A stretch of 17,240 nucleotides of DNA from Acidobacteriaceae bacterium (GTDB lineage: Bacteria > Acidobacteriota > Terriglobia > Terriglobales > Acidobacteriaceae), in contig PMGP01000103.1 in the NCBI GenBank assembly GCA_003156235.1, positions 1,809 through 19,048 of the forward strand, in the 5' to 3' direction. Positions 1-8,912 of this stretch are shown piece after piece. Under the pieces are notes generated by a model. The model had not been told where the DNA came from, made no database searches, and saw nothing but the letters and a program-made list of their open reading frames with translations. The position numbers were made by a program, and so were the translations under genes. How positions within the stretch are numbered: position 1 is the stretch's first letter; each line of letters starts with the position of its first letter.

Positions 1-1
1 C

Positions 2-2401
2 CTCGATCGGCACGCAACAGACAATGGCGGGCCGCTGGTTCTCGTTGGCGACTCTGGCAGCGGCAAGTCGGCGCTTTTGGCCAACTGGCTTGAGTACTGG
101 CGCAAGGCACACGCGGACGATTTCATCTTCCAGCATTACATCGGCGGCACGCCCGACAGCGCCGACCACTGGCGGCTGATGACAAGGCTCATCAATGAGA
201 TCAAGCGCTGGAGCAACGATCAGGAGGATGTGCCGCGCGGGCACGACAACTTGCAGCGTGACTTTCCGCTGTGGCTGGCCAAGGCGCGCAGCAAGGCAGA
301 ACACGACGGCGTGCGTTGCATCCTAGTGCTCGACGCGCTGAACCAGCTTGAGGACAAGGACCACGCGCGGCTGCTTGGCTGGCTGCCGGAGCATCCGTTG
401 ACCGGCGGGCTGCGGCTTGTGGTTTCCACGCTGCCGGGCGACGCGATGGAGGCTGTCCAGCAACGCGGCTGGGAGACGCTGCGCGTGGATCCGCTCACGA
501 CGGATGAGCGCAGACAATTGATCGAGCATTACCTGGCGCGCTTCGGCAAGAAGCTCGACGCGCCGCGCCTCGACCGTCTCGCCGCCGCGCCCGCCGCCGC
601 CAATCCGCTCTTTTTGAAGATTCTGCTCGACGAACTGCGCGTCACCGGCACTCACGATCGGCTCGACGAGCGCCTGAACGATTATCTTTCTGCGCCCGTC
701 ATTCCGGCTCTTTTGAAAAAGGTGCTCGTGCGCTACCAACGCGATTACGAACGCGACCGGCCCGGCCTGGTCAGCGAGTCGCTGGGACTCATCTGGGCGG
801 CGCGGCGCGGACTGAGCGAGACCGAACTGTTGCACTTACTTAAGCCTGCCGACAAAGAACAATTGCCGCTGGCCACATGGTCTCCGCTGCGCTCGGCGCT
901 GGAAGAAGAATTGGTGGACCGCGGCGGCATCCTCAACTTCGCGCACGAGTTTTTGCGCTCGGCCGCCGAGGCCGCTTTCGTGCCAGACGAAATTCACCGG
1001 AACGAACTCCGATTGCAACTGGCCGACGAATTTGAGCAACAGACCGTCACAGCCCGCAACTGCGATGAACTACCGTGGCTGCTATGGAAGACAGCGCAGA
1101 ACGACCGACTTCGCGCCTGCCTCCTGGTCATCTTCCGCTTTCTATTTATCTATATCCGGGACAAGGAAGAAATGAGACTGTACTGGGTGTATCTCGGTCA
1201 AGAACGCGTCATGGGCGATCTATACCTGAGCGCATTCGCACAGTTCTCGGGAAACTTAGAGATGAATCTCACGCAGAAGGCACTCAGTGCGAGCCAATTG
1301 GGGGCATTCTTGCTCGACGCTTCGCTTTATCAGGCGGCGGAAAGCTGTATGCGATTTGCCGTCTCAAAACAAGAAGAGGCGACCGGCGCTGAGAGTCGTG
1401 AATTAGCGAGCTATCTGAATGTGCTGGCGCGCATACTGCATCTTACGAATCATCTTGCCGAAGCCGAATCGCTCTATCGCCGGGCACTGGCTATCGATGA
1501 GAAAATACTTGGACCTGACCAGTATCCAGTTGCCAGAGACTTGACCAACCTTACACATGTTCTTTTTAATGCAAATCGCGTTGCAGATGCCGAACAAACA
1601 GTAAGACGCGCGCTTGCTATTTCAGAACGCGCACTCGGACCCGATCACCCTGAGACGATTATCACTCTGAATAATCTTGGGTACATCATGCGGGCGACGG
1701 GACGGATCGGCGAAGCAGAACCCATGATGCGCCGTGTTTTGATTGCTGGCGAAAGGAATTTCGGGCCGGAACATCCGAAGGTGGCAAGCGCCCTTACCAA
1801 TCTTGCATCTTTGCTTCAAGCGACAGGGCGACCTTCGGAAGCAGAACCCATGATGCGCCGCGCTCTGGCCATTGACGAGACGTGCTATGGACCCGACCAC
1901 CCCGATGTGGCCGTGGCCCTTAACAACCTATCGTCGTTGCTCGGGGATACGAAGCGACTGGCCGAGGCCGAACCGTTGATGCGGCGTGCGCTCGGCATCG
2001 ACGAGAAGAACTTTGGATTTGAGCACATTGCTGTCGCCGCCGCTCTGAACAACCTGGCGGGATTGCTTGAATCGACGAACCGCCGGTCCGAGGCGGAGCC
2101 GTTGTACAGGCGTGCGCTCGAAATTGACGAGAAAAGCCTCGGACCAGAATCTGTTAAGGTCGCGAGGGATCTGAATAATCTTGCCTATCTGTTGAAGGGT
2201 ATAAACCGCCTTTCCGAGGCAGAGCCGATGTACAGCAGATCCATGCGGATTTTGCTGAAGTCAACTCAGGCCACAGGACATGAACATCCGCAATTGAAAT
2301 CTGCTTGCGACAATTACGAGGGCCTGCTCATGCAGATGGGCCAGAGTCGGGAGCATATTCATACAACGATGCTAGCCATTGTGCATGAGTACTTCCACTG
2401 A
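2..2401 (+). CDS. STAND/NACHT-like NTPase with kinesin-light-chain TPR sensor (5' partial)
   Basis: The reading frame is open from base 2, so the gene starts outside the window. A Walker A motif (GDSGSGKS) sits at bases 47-70 and a Walker B motif (ILVLDALNQLED) near 321-356. A winged-helix-like end follows (RGGILNFAHEFL, about 920-955). The C-terminal third has seven TPR units 126 bp apart, with E/D-AE motifs near 1460, 1586, 1712, 1838, 1964, 2090 and 2216 and the kinesin-light-chain signature RRALAIDE...GPDHP. The NTPase part is clearly homologous to the 12711-15935 protein, so the missing N-terminus is probably a DUF4062 domain; that is inference. In STAND proteins, ligand binding by the repeats is thought to release NTP-dependent oligomerisation and activate the N-terminal effector. 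The ligand and effector activity here are unknown. The stop is TGA at 2399-2401, followed 48 bp later by a broken DUF4062 start. Confidence 0.9.
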   Translation, partial: LDRHATDNGGPLVLVGDSGSGKSALLANWLEYWRKAHADDFIFQHYIGGTPDSADHWRLMTRLINEIKRWSNDQEDVPRGHDNLQRDFPLWLAKARSKAEHDGVRCILVLDALNQLEDKDHARLLGWLPEHPLTGGLRLVVSTLPGDAMEAVQQRGWETLRVDPLTTDERRQLIEHYLARFGKKLDAPRLDRLAAAPAAANPLFLKILLDELRVTGTHDRLDERLNDYLSAPVIPALLKKVLVRYQRDYERDRPGLVSESLGLIWAARRGLSETELLHLLKPADKEQLPLATWSPLRSALEEELVDRGGILNFAHEFLRSAAEAAFVPDEIHRNELRLQLADEFEQQTVTARNCDELPWLLWKTAQNDRLRACLLVIFRFLFIYIRDKEEMRLYWVYLGQERVMGDLYLSAFAQFSGNLEMNLTQKALSASQLGAFLLDASLYQAAESCMRFAVSKQEEATGAESRELASYLNVLARILHLTNHLAEAESLYRRALAIDEKILGPDQYPVARDLTNLTHVLFNANRVADAEQTVRRALAISERALGPDHPETIITLNNLGYIMRATGRIGEAEPMMRRVLIAGERNFGPEHPKVASALTNLASLLQATGRPSEAEPMMRRALAIDETCYGPDHPDVAVALNNLSSLLGDTKRLAEAEPLMRRALGIDEKNFGFEHIAVAAALNNLAGLLESTNRRSEAEPLYRRALEIDEKSLGPESVKVARDLNNLAYLLKGINRLSEAEPMYSRSMRILLKSTQATGHEHPQLKSACDNYEGLLMQMGQSREHIHTTMLAIVHEYFH

Positions 2402-2449
2402 TCGGCCGAACTGCAAATTCAGCTCAAGACTTGAATTGCTTTGATAGCG

Positions 2450-2599
2450 ATGCCATCCGCAACACGCACATTCCGAATATTTGTCAGTTCTACCTTTGAA
2501 TATCTGAAGGCCGAGCGTGACGCACTGCAACGCGATGTCTTCCCAAACCTGCCGCATGACGCTTGCGAAGGTTCTCAACTGCCGTTTTTAGGTTTATAG
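2450..2599 (+). pseudogene. Truncated DUF4062 N-terminus (remnant 1)
   Basis: This 49-codon frame begins MPSATRTFRIFVSSTF and continues through ERDALQRDVFPNL, which is the first strand and helix of the DUF4062 domain. It matches the start of the intact protein downstream (RVFVSSTF, ERDALQRYVFPRL). Homology fades after a Cys-Glu pair at about residue 40, and the frame stops at TAG 2597-2599 with no NTPase. The first 50 or so bases are very close to the remnant at 16058, so both derive from one related gene family. It is best read as the 5' stump of a deleted or replaced STAND gene. A short expressed peptide cannot be excluded, but no strong ribosome-binding site is seen. Confidence 0.75.
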
Positions 2600-2616
2600 G
2601 TTGCATTGGCCATGTT

Positions 2617-2625
2617 TGATATAAC
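2617..2625 (+). promoter_or_regulatory. Candidate extended -10 promoter
   Basis: The sequence TGATATAAC fits the extended -10 pattern TG-N-TATAAT with one mismatch. It lies in a short AT-rich stretch between the DUF4062 remnant and the intact DUF4062 gene. No good -35 box is visible at the usual spacing, which extended -10 promoters can tolerate. Transcription would start near 2632, downstream of the in-frame TTG 2606 and ATG 2612, so the site favours translation from ATG 2654. Confidence 0.35.
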
Positions 2626-2653
2626 TAATAGCGATACACAATATTGGAGATAT

Positions 2654-5320
2654 ATGAGGGGAGAGGCAAAGGCGACCAAGACCTTCCGGGTCTTCGTTAG
2701 TTCCACCTTCAGCGACTTCGTTCAAGAACGAGACGCGCTACAGCGCTATGTCTTTCCTCGGCTCGCGGAGTTAAGCGCTAGACGAGGCGCACGCTTCCAG
2801 GCCATCGACCTGCGGTGGGGAGTCAGCGAAGAAGCGGGGCTGGACCAGCGAACGGTCCAGATATGTCTTGACGAGATCGCGCGCTGTCAGCGCCTGTCGC
2901 CGCGGCCTAACTTCATCGTGTTCCTCGGCGATCGATATGGGTGGCGACCGCTGCCCTCGCAGATCGAGCAGAATGAGTTCGAGACGCTACTGGCAAATGT
3001 GCCAGACGCCGGAACAGCCTCAAGTCGCGCGCTCCTGCAGCGCTGGTACAGGCTGGATGAGAACGCGGTGCCGGCCGAGTATGTGCTGCAGCCACGAGAG
3101 GTCAACGTTTCGGATACCGCTCAGCCAGCCGAACGTAAAGCGGCGCAGGACGCGGAATCCGCCACTTGGTGCATAATCGAGTCGCAGATACGGCTTGCGC
3201 TTCTCGCCGCCGTCGATATGGCGGGCTGGGCGGAGGATGACCCGATGCGGGTGAATTACTTTGCCTCCGCGACGGAGCAGGAAATCCTGCGCGGCGTGCA
3301 GGAGATGGAAGGCGCCGAAAACCATGTCTTCTGCTTCAATCGGGCCATCGTGACGGCAGATGGTGCAACCCTGGTAGACGTGACGCCAACGGATGACGCG
3401 ATGAAGGACTTCATCGATTATCTGGAGGCCGATGGCCGATGGGTGCCCGACAGGTCCGCCCACGACAGACTCTTGGCTCTACGGGAGAGGGTGTCTCGAC
3501 GATTGGGCGTCAACATCCGGACCTACACAGCCAACTGGACAGGCTCCGGCATTACTCTCGACCACTTAGGCGTTCTTCCAGATACATTAGATGATTGTCT
3601 GGCCCTGCTCAATCAAACGGATCAACCCTCGACGCTTTGCGGCGACGTCTGGCGGTGTCTGGCGACGATAATCCTAGGCCAACTCGCGAAGATCGAGACT
3701 GAGGAGGTCGCAGCCGAGGTCGCGGCTCACCAGACGTTCGGTGAGAGCCGCTCCCGCGTTTTCGTTTGTCGTGACCAGCCCCTCGATGAGATCGCCAAGT
3801 ACATTGGTGCAGGCGAAAATCGACCGCTGGCGCTGATAGGCGAACCGGGATCAGGTAAGTCGGCCCTGATGGCGAAGGCGTTCGAGCAAACTCGGTTGGC
3901 TCATCCGAACGCTGCTGCCATTGTTCGGTACATCAGCGCGACGCCGGCCTCTTCTGAGGGCCGGCTCCTGCTTGCAAGCATGTGCCGTCAGATCGCACGC
4001 GCATACGGGGCTGACGAGTCTGTGATCCCGACAGCCTACAGCGAACTTGAGATAGAGTTCCCCAGCCGCCTGATGCATGCCACGGCAGACAAGCCGCTAA
4101 TCGTGTTCATCGACGCGCTCGATCAGTTAGGACCCGACGACCAGGCCCACGACATGCGCTGGATGCCTGCAGTCCTTCCTGACCACGTGCGGTTCGTCGT
4201 TTCCACGGTTCCAGGTTACTGCGATGCCGCGCTCAGGACTAGAAGTTCTGCGCCGCGCTTTTTGACCCTCGATCGCATGACCCGTCAGGAAGGCGATCTA
4301 GCACTTGAGCAATGGCTTGCCCAAGCGGGAAGAACCCTCCGCGACGAGCAGCGCTGCGAGGTCCTGGATCGGTTCGAGCCGGAGGGTCGGCCTCTCTATC
4401 TGAAACTCGCCTTCGAGGAAGCCCGGCTCTGGCATTCGTACACCGATTCCAAGCTCTCTAGGCTCAACCCGGGTATTTCTAAGCTGATCATGGCGAACCT
4501 GTTCAAACGCCTGGAGGAACCCCGAAATCACGGCCGAGTCCTCGTTACCCATGCCCTTGGGTATCTGGCGGCCTCGCGATTCGGGCTCGCAGAAGACGAA
4601 TTGATCGAGTTGCTTTCTGCTGACGAACAGGTCAAAGCGGATTTCCATGCACGCTCGCCGAAGTCCCCGGACATCAATGGTCTGCCAGTGGTCGTCTGGT
4701 CGCGCCTTTATTTCGACATCGAGCCATATCTATTCGAACGCGCCTCCGAGGGCGCTACGTTGCTGTCCTTCTACCACAGACAAATCCAGGAGGCCGTGAC
4801 CCTCGAGTTCATGAACGGCGTGGACGGCGTGGCGAGGCACATGGATCTGGCCCACTACTTCCGTCGGAAGGCAGACCCGGCAGGAAACGGCAGCTGGTCC
4901 GGCGGCTCTGTCCGCGGCCTCGCCGAACTGCCGTATCAACTCGCCGAGGCCGGCACGCCCGAGGTGCTCGGGACTCTGCACGACTTGCTCACGGACTATC
5001 TCTTCCTTCAGCACAAGCTCGCCGAGGTCGGGGTCCGGGATGATATGGACGCATACGGCGGATTGCGGCGGACCCATGCCGGCGTACATTTCCTCCGCGA
5101 CGATCTGCGGATGGCCCTCGCTCGGCTGCGTGGTGAGACGGTGAGCGGCAAGAAGCCGCTCATCGTGACGGCGGCAGACCGGGGCGTCGGCCTGGAAGTT
5201 CTCTGCCCCTGGTGCAACGGTGGATCTACCATCCAACCGGCCTGGCGTGGTTCGGAGATCGCGTGTCCCAAATGCCGGGAGCCGCTTATGGTCAATGCGT
5301 TCGTGGCGGAGGGCCTATGA
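2654..5320 (+). CDS. DUF4062-NTPase (STAND) protein with C-terminal zinc ribbon
   Basis: The protein has 888 residues from ATG 2654, which is preceded by GGAGA at 2646-2650; in-frame ATG 2612 and TTG 2606 are alternatives. Residues about 8-120 are a DUF4062 domain (RVFVSSTF, ERDALQRYVFPRL, AIDLRWGVSEEAG, FIVFLGDRYGW). Next comes a P-loop NTPase with Walker A GEPGSGKS at 396-403 and Walker B LIVFIDALDQL at about 482-492, then a helical/winged-helix arm. The end carries four cysteines in a CxxC-x16-CxxC zinc ribbon (C851, C854, C871, C874). DUF4062-NTPase cores are known from bacterial STAND proteins and from eukaryotic TEP1/NWD-type proteins, usually with WD40 or TPR repeats on the same chain. 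Here the repeats are in the next gene, which overlaps this stop by four bases (ATGA at 5317-5320). The two products probably form one complex. DUF4062 biochemistry is not established. Confidence 0.88.
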   Translation: MRGEAKATKTFRVFVSSTFSDFVQERDALQRYVFPRLAELSARRGARFQAIDLRWGVSEEAGLDQRTVQICLDEIARCQRLSPRPNFIVFLGDRYGWRPLPSQIEQNEFETLLANVPDAGTASSRALLQRWYRLDENAVPAEYVLQPREVNVSDTAQPAERKAAQDAESATWCIIESQIRLALLAAVDMAGWAEDDPMRVNYFASATEQEILRGVQEMEGAENHVFCFNRAIVTADGATLVDVTPTDDAMKDFIDYLEADGRWVPDRSAHDRLLALRERVSRRLGVNIRTYTANWTGSGITLDHLGVLPDTLDDCLALLNQTDQPSTLCGDVWRCLATIILGQLAKIETEEVAAEVAAHQTFGESRSRVFVCRDQPLDEIAKYIGAGENRPLALIGEPGSGKSALMAKAFEQTRLAHPNAAAIVRYISATPASSEGRLLLASMCRQIARAYGADESVIPTAYSELEIEFPSRLMHATADKPLIVFIDALDQLGPDDQAHDMRWMPAVLPDHVRFVVSTVPGYCDAALRTRSSAPRFLTLDRMTRQEGDLALEQWLAQAGRTLRDEQRCEVLDRFEPEGRPLYLKLAFEEARLWHSYTDSKLSRLNPGISKLIMANLFKRLEEPRNHGRVLVTHALGYLAASRFGLAEDELIELLSADEQVKADFHARSPKSPDINGLPVVVWSRLYFDIEPYLFERASEGATLLSFYHRQIQEAVTLEFMNGVDGVARHMDLAHYFRRKADPAGNGSWSGGSVRGLAELPYQLAEAGTPEVLGTLHDLLTDYLFLQHKLAEVGVRDDMDAYGGLRRTHAGVHFLRDDLRMALARLRGETVSGKKPLIVTAADRGVGLEVLCPWCNGGSTIQPAWRGSEIACPKCREPLMVNAFVAEGL

Positions 5321-7434
5321 GCGGGCAAATCGATCTGATTACTGATCTGGAGCTGATCGATGGCGTACTGGGGCTGGCGACCCCAACCCTCACACGGGCG
5401 CCCGAGCGCTTTCCGGAACAGCTCACGGGTAGGCTCGCCGGCTCGCTTGAGCCAGGCATTCGAAGGCTGCTCGATGGCGCGCGAGAACATGCCCCGCGCC
5501 CATGGTTCTGCCCCCTCACGCCGTCATTGGCTCAAGCGGGTGGCCCGCTCGACCGAGTTATCGTGGGTGACGGGGAGGAAATGATTGCCGTCGCCATTAG
5601 TCCCAATGGCGCCTTGATCGCTGCAAGCGTCAGTGTCAATGACGTTCAGGTGTGGAACCGTGAGAGCGGCAAACTGGTTCGGACGATTAAAGGCGCGAAC
5701 TGCGCCTCGCTGGCCTTCACACAGGATAGCGCCCGAATCGTGACGGGGAGCTACGACGGCAGCGTTAGAATTTGGGATCTGAACAGCGGACGCTTGATCC
5801 AGCGGCTGGACAGGAACAGCACCACGCTTCCTGGGACCGCACCTGTTACTACTCTCGGTGGCGAATCTGTAAACTCGATCGGGTGCAGCCCTGATGGCAC
5901 TCGGTTGGCCTGGGGCAGTAGCGACCATGCCATCCGGATCTGGAACCTTGGGAATAACTCCTTCGAGCGCATGTTGTTGGGCCACAAGGACGCGATCAGC
6001 GCGTTGACCTTCACTCCGGACGGCGCCCGCATCGTGTCAGCGAGTCACGACGGCGCTATCCGGATCTGGAACGCGGTGACGGGTCGGTTGACCGGCATCA
6101 TGGGAGCCAAGGCAGTGCGTCTCCTCGCACTGGCAATCGCTCCGAATGGTACGCGGGTCATTGCTTGCGGACCGGACTCTTCTCTCCAGATCTGGGATCT
6201 TCGCGATGGCAGCCTGGAACGGACGCTGCCGGGCCACCACCCCAACCGTGTCTCCACGATAGCAATCACGCCGGACGGCCGACGCATCGTCTCCGGCGGT
6301 TTCGACGGCAAATTGCGGTTATGGGATTACGAAAGCGGCCGGCTGGAGCGCACGATAGATGGCCCAGGCTCGATTGGGGCTGTGGCCGTCACTCCCGATG
6401 GGGCGCAGATGGTTTCGTGCGGGTTCAATAATGACAACACCATTCGAGTCTGGAGGCTCGACGGCCGGCGTTCATCGGAGATGACTGAGAGCCATCACGG
6501 CGAGGTCCGCGCACTCGTCATGACCCCGGATGCAAGACGGATCGTCTCCGGTGGCGACGACGGGACGGTACGGATCTGGAACATCGAGACCGGACGGCTC
6601 GAACAGACCCTGACCGGCCATTCAGGCGAAGTTTCGGCTGTGGCGATAACTCCGGACGGAGCTCGCGCCGTATGTGGCGCGAATTCGACGATCTTCGTTT
6701 GGAACCTGGAGAGCGGCCTGCTGGAACATACGCTCGAGGGCCACAAGGAATGGATCACAAGCCTGGCGGTGACCCCCGATGGCTCACGGATTGTGTCGGG
6801 TGACCACAAGACGGTGCTGATCTGGAACCTCGACCGCGGCCTCCTGAGACGGACGCTCAAGGGCGGAGGCGATGCCATCGCAGTCCTCCCCGACGGAACA
6901 CGGATAATATCGGCCGCCATCGGAGGTCGCAAAGTTGTATGGAACTTGGAGACCGGCCGCTGCGAACGCGTTCTCGGTAACGGGGAGTACGAATTCTTAA
7001 TGCGGTCCATCGTCGTGACACCTGACGGCACTCACGCTGTATGCGCCTTGGATAAGGCCGTCAACATCTGGAACATCGAGAGCGGTCGGCTGGAGCGTAC
7101 GCTCAAGGGCCATACCGGTTTCGTGAACGCGGTTGCCGTCACACCCGACGGGGCCCGGGTCGTATCGGGCGGCGGCGATGGCACAATCCGCGCCTGGAAT
7201 TTCGCTGATGGCGAGCAACTGGCGTACTGGGAGGCAGAACCCGGCGTCCAGGTCTTGGCGGTCTGTTGCTCCACGATCGACCCTGCGATTCTCGCCTACT
7301 CCGACTCACAGAACGGCGTTCATATCCTCCGGCTGATAGAGAATCGCGTCCCGGGTCCTCTGGTTCGCCCTCAGGTCTTGCTGGTAACATATAAGCCGGA
7401 AACGCGCAAGAAGTTCAGCCTGTTCAGAAGGTGA
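5317..7434 (+). CDS. 14-unit WD40 beta-propeller protein, translationally coupled
   Basis: ATG 5317 overlaps the upstream TGA, with GGAGG at 5308-5312 as the ribosome-binding site, giving 705 residues. The frame stays open upstream into the previous gene, but that part is only overlap. Residues 1-80 contain a helical linker (LAGSLEPGIRRLLDGAR, RPWFCPLTPSL, GGPLDR), a segment I recognise as usually joining NTPase and WD40 parts within single-chain proteins. Fourteen WD40 units follow, counted by their VRIWD-like strands (VQVWN, VRIWD, IRIWN twice, LQIWD, LRLWD, IRVWR, VRIWN, IFVWN, VLIWN, VVWN, VNIWN, IRAWN and a degenerate VHILR). That suggests two seven-bladed propellers. Most units carry PDG and SGGxDG turns. 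It is likely the ligand-sensing subunit for the 2654-5320 NTPase. No signal peptide or membrane segment is seen. Confidence 0.9.
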   Translation: MSGQIDLITDLELIDGVLGLATPTLTRAPERFPEQLTGRLAGSLEPGIRRLLDGAREHAPRPWFCPLTPSLAQAGGPLDRVIVGDGEEMIAVAISPNGALIAASVSVNDVQVWNRESGKLVRTIKGANCASLAFTQDSARIVTGSYDGSVRIWDLNSGRLIQRLDRNSTTLPGTAPVTTLGGESVNSIGCSPDGTRLAWGSSDHAIRIWNLGNNSFERMLLGHKDAISALTFTPDGARIVSASHDGAIRIWNAVTGRLTGIMGAKAVRLLALAIAPNGTRVIACGPDSSLQIWDLRDGSLERTLPGHHPNRVSTIAITPDGRRIVSGGFDGKLRLWDYESGRLERTIDGPGSIGAVAVTPDGAQMVSCGFNNDNTIRVWRLDGRRSSEMTESHHGEVRALVMTPDARRIVSGGDDGTVRIWNIETGRLEQTLTGHSGEVSAVAITPDGARAVCGANSTIFVWNLESGLLEHTLEGHKEWITSLAVTPDGSRIVSGDHKTVLIWNLDRGLLRRTLKGGGDAIAVLPDGTRIISAAIGGRKVVWNLETGRCERVLGNGEYEFLMRSIVVTPDGTHAVCALDKAVNIWNIESGRLERTLKGHTGFVNAVAVTPDGARVVSGGGDGTIRAWNFADGEQLAYWEAEPGVQVLAVCCSTIDPAILAYSDSQNGVHILRLIENRVPGPLVRPQVLLVTYKPETRKKFSLFRR

Positions 7435-7464
7435 TACATCAACAGGATCATAAGTAGGGAAACC

Positions 7465-7509
7465 ATGTCATTTCTGCATGGAATGTTCGGAAAGGGGAAA
7501 AGTCTATGA
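7465..7509 (+). CDS. 14-codon ORF overlapping the ankyrin-HEAT start (possible coupling peptide)
   Basis: ATG 7465 follows AGGGA at 7456-7460 and encodes MSFLHGMFGKGKSL. Its TGA (7507-7509) overlaps the next gene's ATG (7506) as ATGA. The ORF contains GGAAAGGGG, which would serve as the ribosome-binding site of that next gene. The sequence resembles the hydrophobic, LFGK-type N-termini seen on some HEAT-repeat proteins, so it could be a vestigial start. It may simply couple translation, or be chance; it is too short for homology to decide. Confidence 0.35.
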   Translation: MSFLHGMFGKGKSL

Positions 7510-8909
7510 GCAATTTCGTAATGCTCGCTTATCAGCAACTATTGAAGGATTGCGAGGATGGCAACTTAGAAAAGGTGAAGAGAATGTTGGCTCCACGTAG
7601 GCTCTTCATATTCAAAAATAATATTAACGTTAATGTGTTAATAACACCTAAAGGGAAATATGGATCACAAGGATCAACTCTCCTCCATGGGGCAACATCC
7701 GGTGGTAGTAAGGAGATCGTCGAGCTGGTCATTGCTCGAGGTGCGGATGTCAATGCAATTACACCAGGGGGACGTGTCACACCATTGCATATAGCATCAT
7801 TAATGGGGAAGAAAGATATTGTTGAATTGCTGATTGCAAAAGGAGCAAATGTAAATGCAGCGGAAATGAACGGCCTGACTTCTCTACATCTTGCGGCGGA
7901 TAGTGGTCGTAAAGAAATTGTTGAACTGCTCATAGCAGCGGGAGCTGATTTGAATGCGAGTGACAACAAGGGTAAGACACCGCTGGATATGGCGTCAAGT
8001 CATAAAGAGATTGTCGAGCTTCTGCGCGCAAACAAAGATAGTGTATCTCCTGTGAAGCCTCAAGCACTCGGAACTACCACTCAATCAATGCCTGCTCCTG
8101 ATAATGTCGGTAAAGAAAAAATACCAATGACGAAAGGAGAAAACACGAATTCTATCAAGAGAGTATTCGGACTGTTCGGACTGTTCAGAACACCCGATGT
8201 TGCCGCGCTGAAGAGCAAGGGTGACGTAAGAGGATTGGCCAAGGCGTTGCGGTACAAGAAGAACTCGGCCGTACAAAAGGCCGCCATTAGCGCCCTGAGC
8301 GACATCGGCGGCGATGCGGTTGTCGAGCCCTTGATCACCGTGTTCAAGGACGACAACCTTCCCGTCCGGTGGTACGCTGTGGACGCACTGGGAAGGATCG
8401 GCAAGCCGGCAATGAAGGCGCTGCTTCTGGCGATACGGGGCGAGGTTGGAGGCGAAACGGTACGCCCGATCGTCTTAAACATGAGAGCACGATCTTTTGC
8501 GGAGCAAACGCTCATCCATCTCGGAGCCAACGCCGTGGGGCCGCTCATCGAGATACTAACCAACGGCACCCAAATCAATCAGAACGTCGCGAACGCCCTA
8601 GCCGCGATCGGGGACTCGCGGGCCGTGGCCCCGTTTGTGCAGCTCCTGGCTAACGGCGCCGACGTCCAGCGTTCCGTGGCAGCTCGGGCGCTAGGTGAGC
8701 TAAAGGCGGCCGGCGCCGTGCAGCCACTCATCGTAGCCCTCCAGGACCGTTCCCAGTTCGTGCGCGAGTGCGCGGCAAGGGCACTCGGCCAGATCGGAGA
8801 CACGCGCGCTCTCGGGCCGCTTACCTCCATTCGCAACGATAGCAACGAGGAGGTGCGGGCCGAAGTCGCCTCCGCGCTGGCGGTGCTCGGTGCTGGAGCT
8901 GGAGTGTAA
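7506..8909 (+). CDS. Ankyrin-HEAT repeat fusion protein
   Basis: The protein has 467 residues. Residues about 55-180 hold four ankyrin repeats (motifs TPLHIASLMGKKDIVELLI, GANVNA, TSLHLAAD, GADLNA, TPLDMA). A polar linker of about 45 residues follows. Residues about 228-465 carry six HEAT (PBS-lyase-like) repeats (motifs VRWYAVDALGRIG, AVGPLIEIL, NALAAIGDSRAVAPF, ARALGELKAAGAVQPLI, ARALGQIGDTRALGPL). Both modules are protein-interaction scaffolds; no enzymatic motif is seen. The ankyrin half is AT-rich (bases 7621-7680 are 32% G+C) and the HEAT half GC-rich (8641-8700 are 70%), with the change near 8190, so the gene looks like a fusion of parts with different origins. It follows the WD40 gene by 71 bp and is probably in the same transcript. 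The stop codon lies three bases before a tRNA-Asp 3' half. Confidence 0.88.
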   Translation: MSNFVMLAYQQLLKDCEDGNLEKVKRMLAPRRLFIFKNNINVNVLITPKGKYGSQGSTLLHGATSGGSKEIVELVIARGADVNAITPGGRVTPLHIASLMGKKDIVELLIAKGANVNAAEMNGLTSLHLAADSGRKEIVELLIAAGADLNASDNKGKTPLDMASSHKEIVELLRANKDSVSPVKPQALGTTTQSMPAPDNVGKEKIPMTKGENTNSIKRVFGLFGLFRTPDVAALKSKGDVRGLAKALRYKKNSAVQKAAISALSDIGGDAVVEPLITVFKDDNLPVRWYAVDALGRIGKPAMKALLLAIRGEVGGETVRPIVLNMRARSFAEQTLIHLGANAVGPLIEILTNGTQINQNVANALAAIGDSRAVAPFVQLLANGADVQRSVAARALGELKAAGAVQPLIVALQDRSQFVRECAARALGQIGDTRALGPLTSIRNDSNEEVRAEVASALAVLGAGAGV

Positions 8910-8912
8910 ATA

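Noticed and set aside
2372..2578. Minus-strand frame sharing IFKGR..KY.ECACCGWH with another minus-strand frame at 15878-16183
   Set aside because: Both are antisense to the two DUF4062 remnants; the similarity is explained by the plus-strand homology.
5212..5316. Upstream extension of the WD40 reading frame into the zinc-ribbon gene
   Set aside because: ATG 5317 has a GGAGG site and an ATGA overlap, while the extension overlaps the conserved zinc ribbon of the preceding gene.
8885..8899. GCTC-GGTGCTG-GAGC, which looks like a tRNA D arm before the tRNA-Asp 3' half
   Set aside because: It is in the coding end of the ankyrin-HEAT gene; ten bases rather than six separate it from the anticodon loop, and no acceptor or anticodon 5' strand matches, so no intact tRNA is present.
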